This document shows positions 1-10,746 of a stretch of DNA of 64,000 nucleotides, one piece after another (position 1 is the stretch's first letter; each line of letters begins with the position of its first letter). A model generated the notes under the pieces. The model did not search any database, was not told the origin of the DNA, and saw nothing but the letters and a program-made list of their open reading frames with translations. The stretch comes from Rutidosis leptorrhynchoides (taxonomy: Eukaryota > Streptophyta > Magnoliopsida > Asterales > Asteraceae). The stretch covers positions 35,738,501 through 35,802,500 of the forward strand of contig NC_092335.1 of NCBI RefSeq assembly GCF_046630445.1. The letters are read 5' to 3'. A program made the position numbers and the translations under genes.

Positions 1-432
1 AGTAATCCTAGTAAAACCAGAATGCATGACTTGTTTCTGGACGTATGAATTAGGTGTCTTTATTGCCTTTGCTGAACAACTTGTGTACTAGCTAGAATTA
101 TCTTCACAACCATCTTGTATCAAATTTATTGTGTGCTATATTTCATGCTATATGTAAAATAAGCGGTATTGTAAGTTTGTAAAATATTGTGTAAAAGTTT
201 GAACGCGAAATATTATTATAATCAGTTTTTCATATAGAATTGTAGTAGTTGAATTGTATATTAGCTACTAAGTATGAACTTAACGGGTAGGTACTACCCG
301 AATTTAAACTTATAAAACGCTAATATAAAGAAAAAGCTTTTATAAATGAGTTCATATTATGCTACGAAATACTATTAACTACTCTTAATATTCTGTATGA
401 TTAATTTGTTCCATTTGACTATTTTGAAGGAA
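1..432 (+). other. T1 leader upstream of gag
   Basis: AT-rich untranslated stretch before gag. It holds a short ATG frame at 26-91 (21 codons, significance unknown) and a dyad-bearing copy of the polypurine-tract motif at 280-300. No LTR end or PBS is visible, so the true start of the element lies further left. The N elements carry a small ORF just upstream of the equivalent motif, so T1 may carry one to the left of the window; this is inference. Confidence 0.6.
280..300 (+). promoter_or_regulatory. Internal copy of the polypurine-tract motif with dyad (T1)
   Basis: TTAACGGGTAGGTA, the motif that precedes the 3' LTR, recurs here 130 bases before gag. Here it forms a perfect inverted repeat CGGGTAG-GTA-CTACCCG (284-300). 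Equivalent copies lie in N1 (9109), N2 (41566) and N4 (55053-55073, minus strand). A role as a second plus-strand primer site or RNA hairpin is inference. Confidence 0.6.
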
Positions 433-1113
433 ATGGCACCGACTACTCGACACACCGTGAATATGAATGAAGAGGAATTTCATACTTTTCTAGCTTCAAA
501 CATAGCCGCAGTACAGGCTGCGCTACATACCAACAATAACCTTGGATCTAGCAGTACAAGAAATCGTGTAGGATGCACCTACAAAGAATTTACTGCCTGC
601 AAACCTTTGGAATTTGATGGAACCGAAGGACCGATCGGATTGAAACGGTGGACCGAGAAGGTCGAATCGGTGTTTGCCATAAGTAAGTGTACTGAAGAGG
701 ACAAAGTGAAGTACGCTACGCATACCTTCACAGGTTCTGCGTTAACATGGTGGAATACCTATCTAGAGCAAGTGGGACAAGACGATGCGTACGCACTACC
801 GTGGTCAGCATTCAAGCACTTGATGAACGAGAAGTACCGTCCCAGAACCGAGGTCAATAAGCTCAAGACAGAACTTATAGGGTTACGAACCCAAGGATTT
901 AATATTACCACATACAAAAGACGATTCACAGAATTGTGCCTATTGTGTCCGGGAGCATTCGAAGATGAGGAAGAGAAGATCGACGCGTTTGTGAAAGGAT
1001 TACCGGAAAGAATCCAAGAAGATATAAGTTCACACGAGCCCGCCTCCATACAACAGGCATGTAGAATGGCTCACAAACTAGTAAACCAGATTGAAGAAAG
1101 AATTAAAGAATAG
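433..1113 (+). CDS. gag: T1 Gag, N-terminal part (capsid region)
   Basis: Structural Gag of a Ty3/gypsy element. It would form the cytoplasmic virus-like particle that packages element RNA. I chose the ATG at 433 (protein begins MAPTTRHT) rather than the upstream ATG at 397, because the extra 12 residues look unlike Gag; the choice is not proven. The retrotransposon-Gag core is visible in the middle: WTEKVESVF, then FTGSALTWW, then FKHLMNEKYRP and YKRRFTELCLLCPGAF. The frame ends at a TAG (1111-1113), but the same frame continues directly into the zinc-knuckle and protease region, so this stop interrupts a longer polyprotein rather than being a natural end. Confidence 0.85.
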   Translation: MAPTTRHTVNMNEEEFHTFLASNIAAVQAALHTNNNLGSSSTRNRVGCTYKEFTACKPLEFDGTEGPIGLKRWTEKVESVFAISKCTEEDKVKYATHTFTGSALTWWNTYLEQVGQDDAYALPWSAFKHLMNEKYRPRTEVNKLKTELIGLRTQGFNITTYKRRFTELCLLCPGAFEDEEEKIDAFVKGLPERIQEDISSHEPASIQQACRMAHKLVNQIEERIKE

Positions 1114-1800
1114 ACTGCTGAAGAGGCCAATGTGAAGCAAGTCAAAAGAAAGTGGGAGGAAAACGGTGATAAGAATCACCAATACAACAACAACAGCAAT
1201 TACAACAATAATAGCAATAATTATCCCAACAATCGCAACATCAATCGCAACTACAACAAACGGCCCAACAACAACAACAACAACAACAACAGCAACTACA
1301 ACAATCATCCCAACAACAATAATAACCGTAACAACAACAACAATCAGAAGCAGCTATGCCAAAGGTGTGAAAAGTATCACTCGGGGTTCTGCACCAAATT
1401 TTGCAACAAGTGTAAAAGAAATGGTCATAGCGCGGAGAAGTGTGAGGTCTATGGACCAGGGGTTAATAGAACGAAAGGAGCAAATGGTGTCGGAACGAGT
1501 AATGGCGGAGCAAGTAGTGTCGGAGCAAGTTATGCCAATGTAGTTTGTTATAAATGTGGAAAACCGGGCCACATTATTAGAAATTGCCCGAACCAGGAGA
1601 ACACGAATGGACAAGGTCGCGGAAGATTTTTCAATATTAATGCGGCAGAGGCACAGGAAGACCCGGAGCTTGTTACGGGTATGTTTCTTATTGACAATAA
1701 ATCTGCTTACGTTTTATTTGATTCGGGTGCGGATAGAAGCTATATGAGTAGAGATTTTTGTGCTAAATTAAGTTGTCCATTGAAGCCTTTGGATAGTTAA
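1114..1800 (+). pseudogene. gag-pro: T1 Gag C-terminus (nucleocapsid) and protease, after in-frame stop
   Basis: Continuation of the same frame after the TAG at 1111-1113. A low-complexity Asn-rich linker (about 1180-1345, made of AAC/AAT codons) leads to Cys/His clusters: CQRCEKYHSGFC, CNKCKRNGHSAEKC and a classic CCHC knuckle CYKCGKPGHIIRNC. These bind element RNA. The aspartic protease follows, with active-site motif FDSGADRS near 1717-1740. A TAA at 1798-1800 cuts the protease domain, and the frame then resumes unchanged. Both stops are isolated substitutions with no frameshift between them. The protein is non-functional unless the stops are read through. Confidence 0.85.
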
Positions 1801-4800
1801 TTTTTACTCGAATTAGCAAATGGTAAATTAATTTCAGCAGATAATATATGTCGGAATCGAGAAATTAAACTGGTTAGCGAAACATTTAAGGTTGATTTGA
1901 TACCAGTAGAGTTAGGGAGTTTTGATGTGATAATCGGTATGGACTGGTTGAAAGAAGTGAAAGTAGAGATCGTTTGTTACAAAAATGCAATTCGCATTAT
2001 ACGAGAAAAAGGAAAACCCTTAATGGTGTACGGAGAAAAGGGCAACACGAAGCTACATCTTATTAGTAATTTGAAGGCACAAAAACTAATAAGAAAAGGT
2101 TGCTATGCTGTTCTAGCACACGTCGAGAAAGTACAAACTGAAGAAAAGAGCATCAATGATGTTCCCATTGCAAAAGAATTTCCCGATGTATTTCCGAAAG
2201 AATTACCGGGATTACCCCCACATCGATCCGTTGAATTTCAAATAGATCTTGTACCAGGAGCTGCACCAATAGCTCGTGCTCCTTACAGACTCGCACCCAG
2301 CGAGATGAAAGAACTGCAAAGCCAATTACAAGAACTTTTAGAGCGTGGTTTCATTCGACCAAGCACATCACCATGGGGAGCTCCTGTTTTGTTTGTCAAG
2401 AAGAAAGATGGTACATTCAGGTTGTGTATCGACTACCGAGAGTTGAACAAACTTACCATCAAGAACCGCTACCCACTACCGAGAATCGAAGACTTATTTG
2501 ATCAACTACAAGGCTCGTCTGTTTATTCAAAGATTGACTTACGTTCCGGGTATCATCAAATGCGGGTGAAAGAAGATGATATTCCAAAGACTGCTTTCAG
2601 AACACGTTACGGTCATTACGAGTTTATGGTTATGCCGTTTGGTTTAACTAATGCACCAGCTGTGTTCATGGACCTTATGAACCGAGTGTGTGGACCATAC
2701 CTTGACAAGTTTGTCATTGTTTTCATTGATGACATACTTATTTACTCAAAGAATGACCAAGAACACGGTGAACATTTGAGAAAGGTGTTAGAAGTATTGA
2801 GGAAGGAAGAATTGTACGCTAAGTTTTCAAAGTGTGCATTTTGGTTGGAAGAAGTTCAATTCCTCGGTCACATAGTGAACAAAGAAGGTATTAAGGTGGA
2901 TCCGGCAAAGATAGAAACTGTTGAAAAGTGGGAAACCCCGAAAACTCCGAAACACATACGCCAGTTTTTAGGACTAGCTGGTTACTGCAGAAGGTTCATC
3001 CAAGACTTTTCCAGAATAGCAAAACTCTTGACTGCATTAACGCATAAAGGGAAGAAATTTGAATGGAATGATGAACAAGAGAAAGCGTTTCAGTTATTGA
3101 AGAAAAAGCTAACTACGGCACCTATATTGTCATTGCCTGAAGGGAATGATGATTTTGTGATTTATTGTGACGCATCAAAGCAAGGTCTCGGTTGTGTATT
3201 AATGCAACGAACGAAGGTGATTGCTTATGCGTCTAGACAATTGAAGATTCACGAACAAAATTATACGACGCATGATTTGGAATTAGGCGCGGTTGTTTTT
3301 GCATTAAAGACTTGGAGGCACTACTTATATGGGGTTAAAAGTATTATATATACCGACCACAAAAGTCTTCAACACATATTTAATCAAAAACAACTGAATA
3401 TGAGGCAGCGTAGGTGGATTGAATTATTGAATGATTACGACTTTGAGATTCGTTACCACCCGGGGAAGGCAAATGTGGTAGCCGATACCTTGAGCAGGAA
3501 GGACAGAGAACCCATTCGAGTAAAATCTATGAATATAATGATTCATAATAACCTTACTACTCAAATAAAGGAGGCGCAACAAGGAGTTTTAAAAGAGGGA
3601 AATTTAAAGGATGAAATACCCAAAGGATCGGAGAAGCATCTTAATATTCGGGAAGATGGAACCCGGTATAGGGCTGAAAGGATTTGGGTACCAAAATTTG
3701 GAGATATGAGAGAAATGGTACTTAGAGAAGCTCATAAAACCAGATACTCAATACATCCTGGAACGGGGAAGATGTACAAGGATCTCAAGAAACATTTTTG
3801 GTGGCCGGGTATGAAAGCCGATGTTGCTAAATACGTAGGAGAATGTTTGACGTGTTCTAAGGTCAAAGCTGAGCATCAGAAACCATCAGGTCTACTTCAA
3901 CAACCCGAAATCTCGGAATGGAAATGGGAAAACATTACCATGGATTTCATCACTAAATTGCCAAGGACTGCAAGTGGTTTTGATACTATTTGGGTAATAG
4001 TTGATCGTCTCACCAAATCAGCACACTTCCTGCCAATAAGAGAAGATGACAAGATGGAGAAGTTAGCACGACTGTATTTGAAGGAAGTCGTCTCCAGACA
4101 TGGAATACCAATCTCTATTATCTCTGATAGGGATGGCAGATTTATTTCAAGATTCTGGCAGACATTACAGCAAGCATTAGAAACTCGTCTAGACATGAGT
4201 ACTGCCTATCATCCACAAACTGATGGGCAGAGCGAAAGGACGATACAAATGCTCGAAGACATGCTACGAGCATGTGTTATTGATTTCGAAAACAGTTGGG
4301 ATCGACATCTACCGTTAGCAGAATTTTCCTACAACAACAGCTACCATTCAAGCATTGAGATGGCGCCGTTTGAAGCACTTTATGGTAGAAAGTGCAGGTC
4401 TCCGATTTGTTGGAGTGAAATGGGGGATAGACAGATTACGGGTCCGGAGATTATACAAGAAACTACCGAGAAGATCATCCAAATTCAACAACGGTTGAAA
4501 ACCGTCCAAAGTCGACAAAAGAGCTACGCTGACATTAAAAGAAAAGATATAGAATTTGAAATTGGAGAGATGGTCATGCTTAAAGTTTCACCTTGGAAAG
4601 GCGTTGTTCGATTTGGTAAACGAGGGAAATTAAATCCAAGGTATATTGGACCATTCAAGATTATTGATCGTGTCGGACCAGTAGCTTACCGACTTGAGTT
4701 ACCTCAACAACTCGCGGCTGTACATAGCACTTTCCACGTCTCGAATTTGAAGAAATGTTTTGCTAAAGAAGATCTCACTATTCCATTAGATGAAATCCAA

Positions 4801-5007
4801 ATCAACGAAAAACTTCAATTCATCGAAGAACCCGTCGAAATAATGGATCGTGAGGTTAAAAGACTTAAGCAAAACAAGATACCAATTGTTAAGGTTCGAT
4901 GGAATGCTCGTAGAGGACCCGAGTTCACCTGGGAGCGTGAAGATCAGATGAAGAAGAAATACCCGCATCTATTTCCAGAAGATTCGTCAACACCTTCAAC
5001 AGCTTAA
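1801..5007 (+). CDS. pol: T1 Pol: protease end, RT, RNase H, integrase, chromodomain
   Basis: Open over its whole length after the TAA at 1798-1800 (first ATG at 1897). Order: end of protease (VIIGMDWL, about 1930); reverse transcriptase (about 2160-3000) with [13 protein letters not shown] and the catalytic FIDDILIYS; RNase H (about 3140-3510) with [10 protein letters not shown] and YTDHKSLQ; integrase zinc finger (H-H-C-C, about 3725-3870); integrase core with ITMDF, SDRDGRF and DGQSERT supplying the D, D and E; then a GPFKII / [11 protein letters not shown] segment and a chromodomain near the end ([16 protein letters not shown]). It copies RNA to DNA and inserts it; the chromodomain is thought to steer insertion to heterochromatin. 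Ends 35 bases before the 3' LTR. Confidence 0.93.
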   Translation, partial: FLLELANGKLISADNICRNREIKLVSETFKVDLIPVELGSFDVIIGMDWLKEVKVEIVCYKNAIRIIREKGKPLMVYGEKGNTKLHLISNLKAQKLIRKGCYAVLAHVEKVQTEEKSINDVPIAKEFPDVFPKELPGLPPHRSVEFQIDLVPGAAPIARAPYRLAPSEMKELQSQLQELLERGFIRPSTSPWGAPVLFVKKKDGTFRLCIDYRELNKLTIKNRYPLPRIEDLFDQLQGSSVYSKIDLRSGYHQMRVKEDDIPKTAFRTRYGHYEFMVMPFGLTNAPAVFMDLMNRVCGPYLDKFVIVFIDDILIYSKNDQEHGEHLRKVLEVLRKEELYAKFSKCAFWLEEVQFLGHIVNKEGIKVDPAKIETVEKWETPKTPKHIRQFLGLAGYCRRFIQDFSRIAKLLTALTHKGKKFEWNDEQEKAFQLLKKKLTTAPILSLPEGNDDFVIYCDASKQGLGCVLMQRTKVIAYASRQLKIHEQNYTTHDLELGAVVFALKTWRHYLYGVKSIIYTDHKSLQHIFNQKQLNMRQRRWIELLNDYDFEIRYHPGKANVVADTLSRKDREPIRVKSMNIMIHNNLTTQIKEAQQGVLKEGNLKDEIPKGSEKHLNIREDGTRYRAERIWVPKFGDMREMVLREAHKTRYSIHPGTGKMYKDLKKHFWWPGMKADVAKYVGECLTCSKVKAEHQKPSGLLQQPEISEWKWENITMDFITKLPRTASGFDTIWVIVDRLTKSAHFLPIREDDKMEKLARLYLKEVVSRHGIPISIISDRDGRFISRFWQTLQQALETRLDMSTAYHPQTDGQSERTIQMLEDMLRACVIDFENSWDRHLPLAEFSYNNSYHSSIEMAPFEALYGRKCRSPICWSEMGDRQITGPEIIQETTEKIIQIQQRLKTVQSRQKSYADIKRKDIEFEIGEMVMLKVSPWKGVVRFGKRGKLNPRYIGPFKIIDRVGPVAYRLELPQQLAAVHSTFHVSNLKKCFAKEDLTIPLDEIQINEKLQFIEEPVEIMDREVKRLKQNKIPIVKVRWNARRGPEFTWEREDQMKKKYPHLFPEDSSTPSTA

Positions 5008-5042
5008 AATTTCGGGACGAAATTTATTTAACGGGTAGGTAC
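5007..5042 (+). promoter_or_regulatory. T1 pre-LTR hairpin and polypurine tract
   Basis: A perfect inverted repeat AAATTTCG-GGA-CGAAATTT (5007-5025) is followed by TTTAACGGGTAGGTAC, ending exactly where the 3' LTR starts. The purine-rich GGGTAGG is the expected plus-strand primer site. The same block precedes the 3' LTRs of N1, N2 and N4. Confidence 0.75.
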
Positions 5043-8000
5043 TGTAGTGACCCGAACTTTTCCATGTTTATATATATTAATTGAGATTGATATTTACATG
5101 ATTAAATGTTTCCAACATGTTAAGCAATCAAACTTGTTAAGACTTGATTAATTGAAATATGTTTCATATAGACAATTGACCACCCAAGTTGACCGGTGAT
5201 TCACGAACGTTAAAACTTGTAAAAACTATATGATGACATATATATGGATATTTATATAGTTAAAATGATACTATGATAAGTAAACATATCATTAAGTATA
5301 TTAATAATGAACTACTTATGTAAAAACAAGACTACTAACTTAATGATTTTTAAACGAGACATATATGTAACGATTATCGTTGTAAAGACATTTAATGTAT
5401 ATATATCATATTAAGAGATATTCATACATGATAATATCATGATAATATAATAATTTAAAATCTCATTTGATATTATAAACATTGGGTTAACAACATTTAA
5501 CAAGATCGTTAACCTAAAGGTTTCAAAACAACACTTACATGTAACGACTAACGATGACTTAACGACTCAGTTAAAATGTATATACATGTAGTGTTTTAAT
5601 ATGTATTTATAAACTTTTGAAAGACTTCAATACACTTATCAAAATACTTCTACTTAACAAAAATGCTTACAATTACATCCTCGTTCAGTTTCATCAACAA
5701 TTCTACTTGTATGCACCCGTATTCGTACTCGTACAATACACAGCTTTTAGATGTATGTACTATTGGTATATACACTCCAATGATCAGCTCTTAGCAGCCC
5801 ATGTGAGTCACCTAACACATGTGGGAACCATCATTTGGCAACTAGCATGAAATATCTCATAAAATTACAAAAATATGAGTAATCATTCATGACTTTTTTA
5901 CATGAAAACAAAATTACATATCCTTTATATCTAATCCATACACCAACGACAAAAAACACCTACAAACACTTTCATTCTTCAATTTTCTTCATCTAATTGA
6001 TCTCTCTCAAGTTCTATCTTCAATTTCTAAGTGTTCTTCATATATTCTACAAGTTCTAGTTACATAAAATCAAGAATACTTTCAAGTTTGCTAGCTCACT
6101 TCCAATCTTGTAAGGTGATCATCCAACCTCAAGAAATCTTTGTTTCTTATAGTAGGTTATCATTCTAATTCAAGGTAATAATCATATTCAAACTTTGGTT
6201 CAATTTCTATAATTATAACATTCTTATTTCAAGTGATGATCTTACTTGAACTTGTTTTCGTGTCATGATTCTGCTTCAAGAACTTCGAGCCATCCAAGGA
6301 TCCGTTGAAGCTAGATCCATTTTTCTCTTTTCCAGTAGGTTTATCCAAGGAACTTAAGGTAGTAATGATATTCATAACATCATTCGATTCATACATATAA
6401 AGCTATCTTATTCGAAGGTTTAAACTTGTAATCACTAGAACATAGTTTAGTTAATTCTAAACTTGTTCGCAAACAAAAGTTAATCCTTCTAACTTGACTT
6501 TTAAAATAAACTAAACACATGTTCTATATCTATATGATATGCTAACTTAATGATTTAAAACCTGGAAACACGAAAAACACCGTAAAACCAGATTTACGCC
6601 GTCGTAGTAACACCGCGGGCTGTTTTGGGTTAGTTAATTAAAAACTATGATAAACTTTGATTTAAAAGTTGTTATTCTGAGAAAATGATTTTTATTATGA
6701 ACATGAAACTATATCTAAAAATTATGGTTAAACTCAAAGTGGAAGTATGTTTTCTAAAATGATCATCTAGACGTTGTTCTTTCGACTGAAATGACTACCT
6801 TTACAAAAACGACTTGTAACTTATTTTTCCAACTATAAACCTATACTTTTTCTGTTTAGATTCATAAAATAGAGTTCAATATTAAACCATAGCAATTTGA
6901 TTCACTCAAAACGGATTTAAAATGAAGAAGTTATGGGTAAAACAAGATTGGATAATTTTTCTCATTTTAGCTACGTGAAAATTGGTAACAAATCTATTCC
7001 AACCATAACTTAATCAACTTGTATTGTATATTATGTAATCTTGAGATACCATAGACACGTATACAATGTTTCGACCTATCATGTCGACACATCTATATAT
7101 ATTTCGGAACAACCATAGACACTCTATATGTGAATGTTGGAGTTAGCTATACAGGGTTGAGGTTGATTCCAAAATATATATAGTTTGGGTTGTGATCAAT
7201 ACTGAGATACGTATACACTGGGTCGTGGATTGATTCAAGTTAATATTTATCGATTTATTTCTGTACATCTAACTGTGGACAACTAGTTGTAGGTTACTAA
7301 CGAGGACAGCTGACTTAATAAACTTAAAACATCAAAATATATTAAAAGCGTTGTAAATATATTTTGAACATACTTTGATATATATGTATATATTGTTATA
7401 GGTTCGTGAATCAACCAGTGGCCAAGTCTTACTTCCCAACGAAGTAAAAATCTGTGAAAGTGAGTTATAGTCCCACTTTTAAAATCTAATATTTTTGGGA
7501 TGAGAATACATGCAGGTTTTATAAATGATTTACAAAATAGACACAAGTACGTGAAACTACATTCTATGGTTGAATTATCGAAATCGAATATGCCCCTTTT
7601 TATTAAGTCTGGTAATCTAAGAATTAGGGAACAGACACCCTAATTGACACGAATCCTAAAGATAGATCTATTGGGCCTAACAAACCCCATCCAAAGTACC
7701 GGATGCTTTAGTACTTTGAAATTTATATCATATCCGAAGGGTGTCCCGGAATGATGGGGATATTCTTATATATGCATCTTGTTAATGTCGGTTACCAGGT
7801 GTTCACCATATGAATGATTTTTATCTCTATGTATGGGATGTGTATTGAAATATGAAATCTTGTGGTCTATTATTATGATTTGATATATATAGGTTAAACC
7901 TATAACTCACCAACATTTTTGTTGACGTTTTAAGCATGTTTATTCTCAGGTGATTATTAAGAGCTTCCGCTGTCGCATACTTAAATAAGGACGAGATTTG

Positions 8001-8292
8001 GAGTCCATGCTTGTATGATATTGTGTAAAAACTGCATTCAAGAAACTTATTTTGTTGTAACATATTTGTATTGTAAACCATTATGTAATGGTCGTGTGTA
8101 AACAGGATATTTTAGATTATCATTATTTGATAATCTACGTAAAGCTTTTTAAACCTTTATTGGTGAAATAAAGGTTATGGTTTGTTTTAAAATGAATGCA
8201 GTCTTTGAAAAACGTCTCATATAGAGGTCAAAACCTCGCAACGAAATTAATTAATATGGAACGTTTTTAATCAATAAGAACGAGACATTTCA
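5043..8292 (+). repeat. T1 3' LTR (3,250 bp)
   Basis: Starts TGTAGTGACCC directly after the polypurine tract and ends ...GAGACATTTCA. Stretches around 5575-5790 and 7860-8250 resemble the N2 LTR (for example the ACACAGCTTTTAG...TATTGGTATAT region and the terminal hairpins), so T1 and N2 have related LTRs. A CAACA-TTTT-TGTTG hairpin sits at 7911-7924 and a GAGGTC...ACCTC dyad near 8225. Small reading frames inside (for example 5617-5850) are incidental. The 5' LTR is outside the window, so age cannot be estimated here. Confidence 0.85.
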
Positions 8293-8361
8293 AATACATC
8301 TAACTATCAATTGCTGTCACTAAACTCTTTATACCAAAAATCTTTCCTGTGATCGCGTAAG

Positions 8362-8868
8362 ATGGCCTCTACGAATCGACCACGTTCCTCTGACTCCGAA
8401 GACAGTGTGACAGGAGCACACCAACCAATCAACTACCGTGATTACTGGATAAAATGGGGGTGGGTTCGCGACATACTCACCCTATGGAGAAGGGAAGAAG
8501 GTACTCCATATCATGAACCAAATCTACCACCTAACCTTTGAGTACTCGACCCGCTCACCGGAGAACCTGTTCGCAACACCGTATATACCCTTTTTGCAAG
8601 AATTTTTCGTCTTGAGGCTACCATTAATGGAACTAGAGAAGATATCCGACCTCTACCTCACACTGATAACCAACCAGGGTTAGTAGAAGAAGTTAAAGAA
8701 CTCCGAGCTCGAGTGTTAACTTTAGAGAGCACGGTACACAATTTGCAAGCACCAGCAGTATCACCAACACCAGCAACATCACCAGCCTCAACATCAACAG
8801 CACTAATACCACCAACAACAACATCCGCGTCACCAACTTCGACATCTCATTCTGTACCTCGAGTATAA
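8362..8868 (+). pseudogene. N1 ORF1: unrecognised small element protein, one in-frame TGA
   Basis: A frame of 168 codons plus stop starting MASTNRPRSSDSEDS. I recognise no family. Visible parts: an acidic Ser-rich N-terminus; an aromatic/basic middle (NYRDYWIKWGWVRD, then LWRREEGTPYHEP); the motif GEPVRNT; a likely short coiled coil (VEEVKELRARVLTLESTV); and a Pro/Thr/Ser/Ala-rich tail. A TGA in the context CTT-TGA-GTA breaks it about 60 codons in; a C-to-T change at a CGA codon would explain it. The same protein, with different breaks, is seen in N2 (40701-41334) and N4 (55309-55805, minus), always shortly downstream of the PBS. That repeated position argues for a real former coding region. 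It could be an accessory or diverged Gag-like protein; no function is assigned. Confidence 0.6.
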
Positions 8869-10578
8869 TCATCGTTCTACATGACGTTCTACAACATTTA
8901 TCTTCGTTCGACATGGAGATTATGTAATCTCTAATGTTTTAGAGATTATATATATTCTTGATTTAACGGTAAATCAAATGAGTTTAATATCATATAAACT
9001 CATTAAATCCATGATTACATCTAAAGAAAATATATATAGGTATGTATATTTTCATAAAGATTGTAATTAAAAATTCTTTTGTACAAACGATTAATGGTGA
9101 AAATATTTTAACGGGTAGGTAATACCAGAGGAATATTTAGATTTCACATTAATAAGTTACACTGTACATTCTTTCAATTCTGATTCAACAATTATTTACT
9201 ATCCAACTTACATCCACCAGTGCACGAATCCGTTCACCACAGAATAACCATTTTCATTCAATTTCATATTTGGATTTTGATTTATCAGAATCCAACAAGT
9301 GGCATAATGAAGAAAACATTGGACAAAATAAAATTTGTTAGAAACAAACAAATTAACTATGAGAAATTTTGTTAAGAATCCACGCTAACTGTTCCACGCT
9401 AATTGTTCCTAGCTAACTGATTACATTTTAATTATCGCAATTTAATTAATCGCAATTTAAATTCTCGCAATTTTATTTATCGTCATTTTATTTATGTTAT
9501 TTATTTTACGCACTTTAAATATCGGGACACGTATACAAGGTTTTGACATATCATATCGACACATCGATATAAATTATTTGGAATCACCATAGACACTCTA
9601 TATACAGTAATGATCGAGTTCTCTATACAGGGTTGAGGTTGATTCTATAATAATATATATAGTTTGAGTTGTGATCGAGTCTGAGACATGTACACGGGTC
9701 ACGATACGTATTAATTAATTCGAATATTATATATTAAACTATATATGAATGATTGGACTGTTAACTGTGGAGTATCGACTATGGACGAATAATATTAGAC
9801 AATTAAAATGAATTAAAATACTGATTATAACATATGAAACTAAACAATTCTTCAAGTTTGCCACTTGATTTCATCTTAAACCTCATTTGTATCTTGACGA
9901 TTACAATCTGCGTTCAAACCTTTCGTAATTCTTGAAAACACCTCAATCGAGAGGATGAACCAACTGCACTTCATCTACGTAAGAAGAGATTGATGCATAT
10001 AATTATGCACTTGAAAACTCTTAGAACCTGAGTAAATGTTTAACAAGTATCTGTGCTAATTCCGTTAATATTATTATTACCAAAAATAACTTGGTAATTC
10101 CTTTTAAGTAGCAAATTTTGTCACAGCTCCAGCAAGTCAACTTCAACTTTTCATTCGAAAAAACCTTATTATAACCTTGATATATATGCGTGCTCTTTTA
10201 TTGTTACCGGGAAACCTTTTATATTCCATCATATTACCAGCAGACGTACCAGCAACCTCGATGCTCCTTGGCTTAAATCTCTCCGACAAATCATTATATT
10301 TTTCTATTGAAGCCTCATCATGTACTCATCCGCATCTTGTAACAAGAATTGCCATACCAATTACCGGGAATCAGCAAATCTGTATTGTGAGTCTTGCAAC
10401 ATTTCTACATCAAAAGTTATATGTATAAAATATAACATTTACCTCTTAGAATTATGATCTTTCATCTGAAATCATGAAAAGCACTCAGTCTACAAATCAA
10501 TACTCTGAATGTTGAAAAAGCTGAATGAAGCAGCAGAAACCGTAGATAACCGTAAACGACCTTAATCATCGAAAGTTG
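8869..10578 (+). other. N1 interior, mostly non-coding
   Basis: AT-rich interior between ORF1 and ORF2. It contains the internal polypurine-like motif TTAACGGGTAGGTA at 9109-9122 (here followed by ATACCAG, so the dyad is weakened) and segments shared with N2 (41590-42300) and, reversed, with N4 (53750-55050). One frame at 10177-10428 (83 aa) overlaps conserved sequence but matches nothing I know and is not consistently open in the other copies. Confidence 0.55.
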
Positions 10579-10746
10579 ATGATAAAGAATAGCATGTTGG
10601 AAAAGCTCAGAAAAGTTAGAACTGAAAAACAGATTGAGCTAACCATGAAGGAGACTCTGAATAAATCACAAGGACTAAACTTGTACATAAAGAATCCTGA
10701 TGATTCTGTATCTGATGAAATCTTTAGCGAATACCTCACTCCTTAA
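10579..10746 (+). CDS. N1 ORF2: 55-aa frame conserved among N elements
   Basis: Short open frame beginning MIKNSMLEKLRK and ending EIFSEYLTP. It is basic and helical in character, followed by the pattern KNPDDSVSDEIF. The same amino-acid pattern is read in N4 (53415-53615, minus) and, across a frameshift, in N2 (47160-47411), each time in element orientation and at the same relative place. Upstream sequence in all three suggests a longer former protein, but the frame is broken there. No family recognised. It may be the C-terminus of an accessory element protein; it is not a known retroviral domain. Confidence 0.45.
   Translation: MIKNSMLEKLRKVRTEKQIELTMKETLNKSQGLNLYIKNPDDSVSDEIFSEYLTP

Larger units (their letters stand above)
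1..8292 (+). mobile_element. T1: Ty3/gypsy chromovirus (Tekay-type), 5' end outside window
   Basis: LTR retrotransposon running from the window edge through leader, gag, protease, reverse transcriptase, RNase H, integrase with C-terminal chromodomain, polypurine tract and a 3.25-kb 3' LTR. The domain order (integrase after RT/RNase H) defines Ty3/gypsy, and the chromodomain together with the large LTR fits the Tekay/Del lineage. The 5' LTR and primer-binding site must lie left of base 1. The 3' LTR ends at 8292 and the next bases (AATAC) begin N1 interior sequence, so T1 appears to have inserted into N1. The single long frame with only two stops marks it as the youngest-looking element of the left nest. 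Confidence 0.9.
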
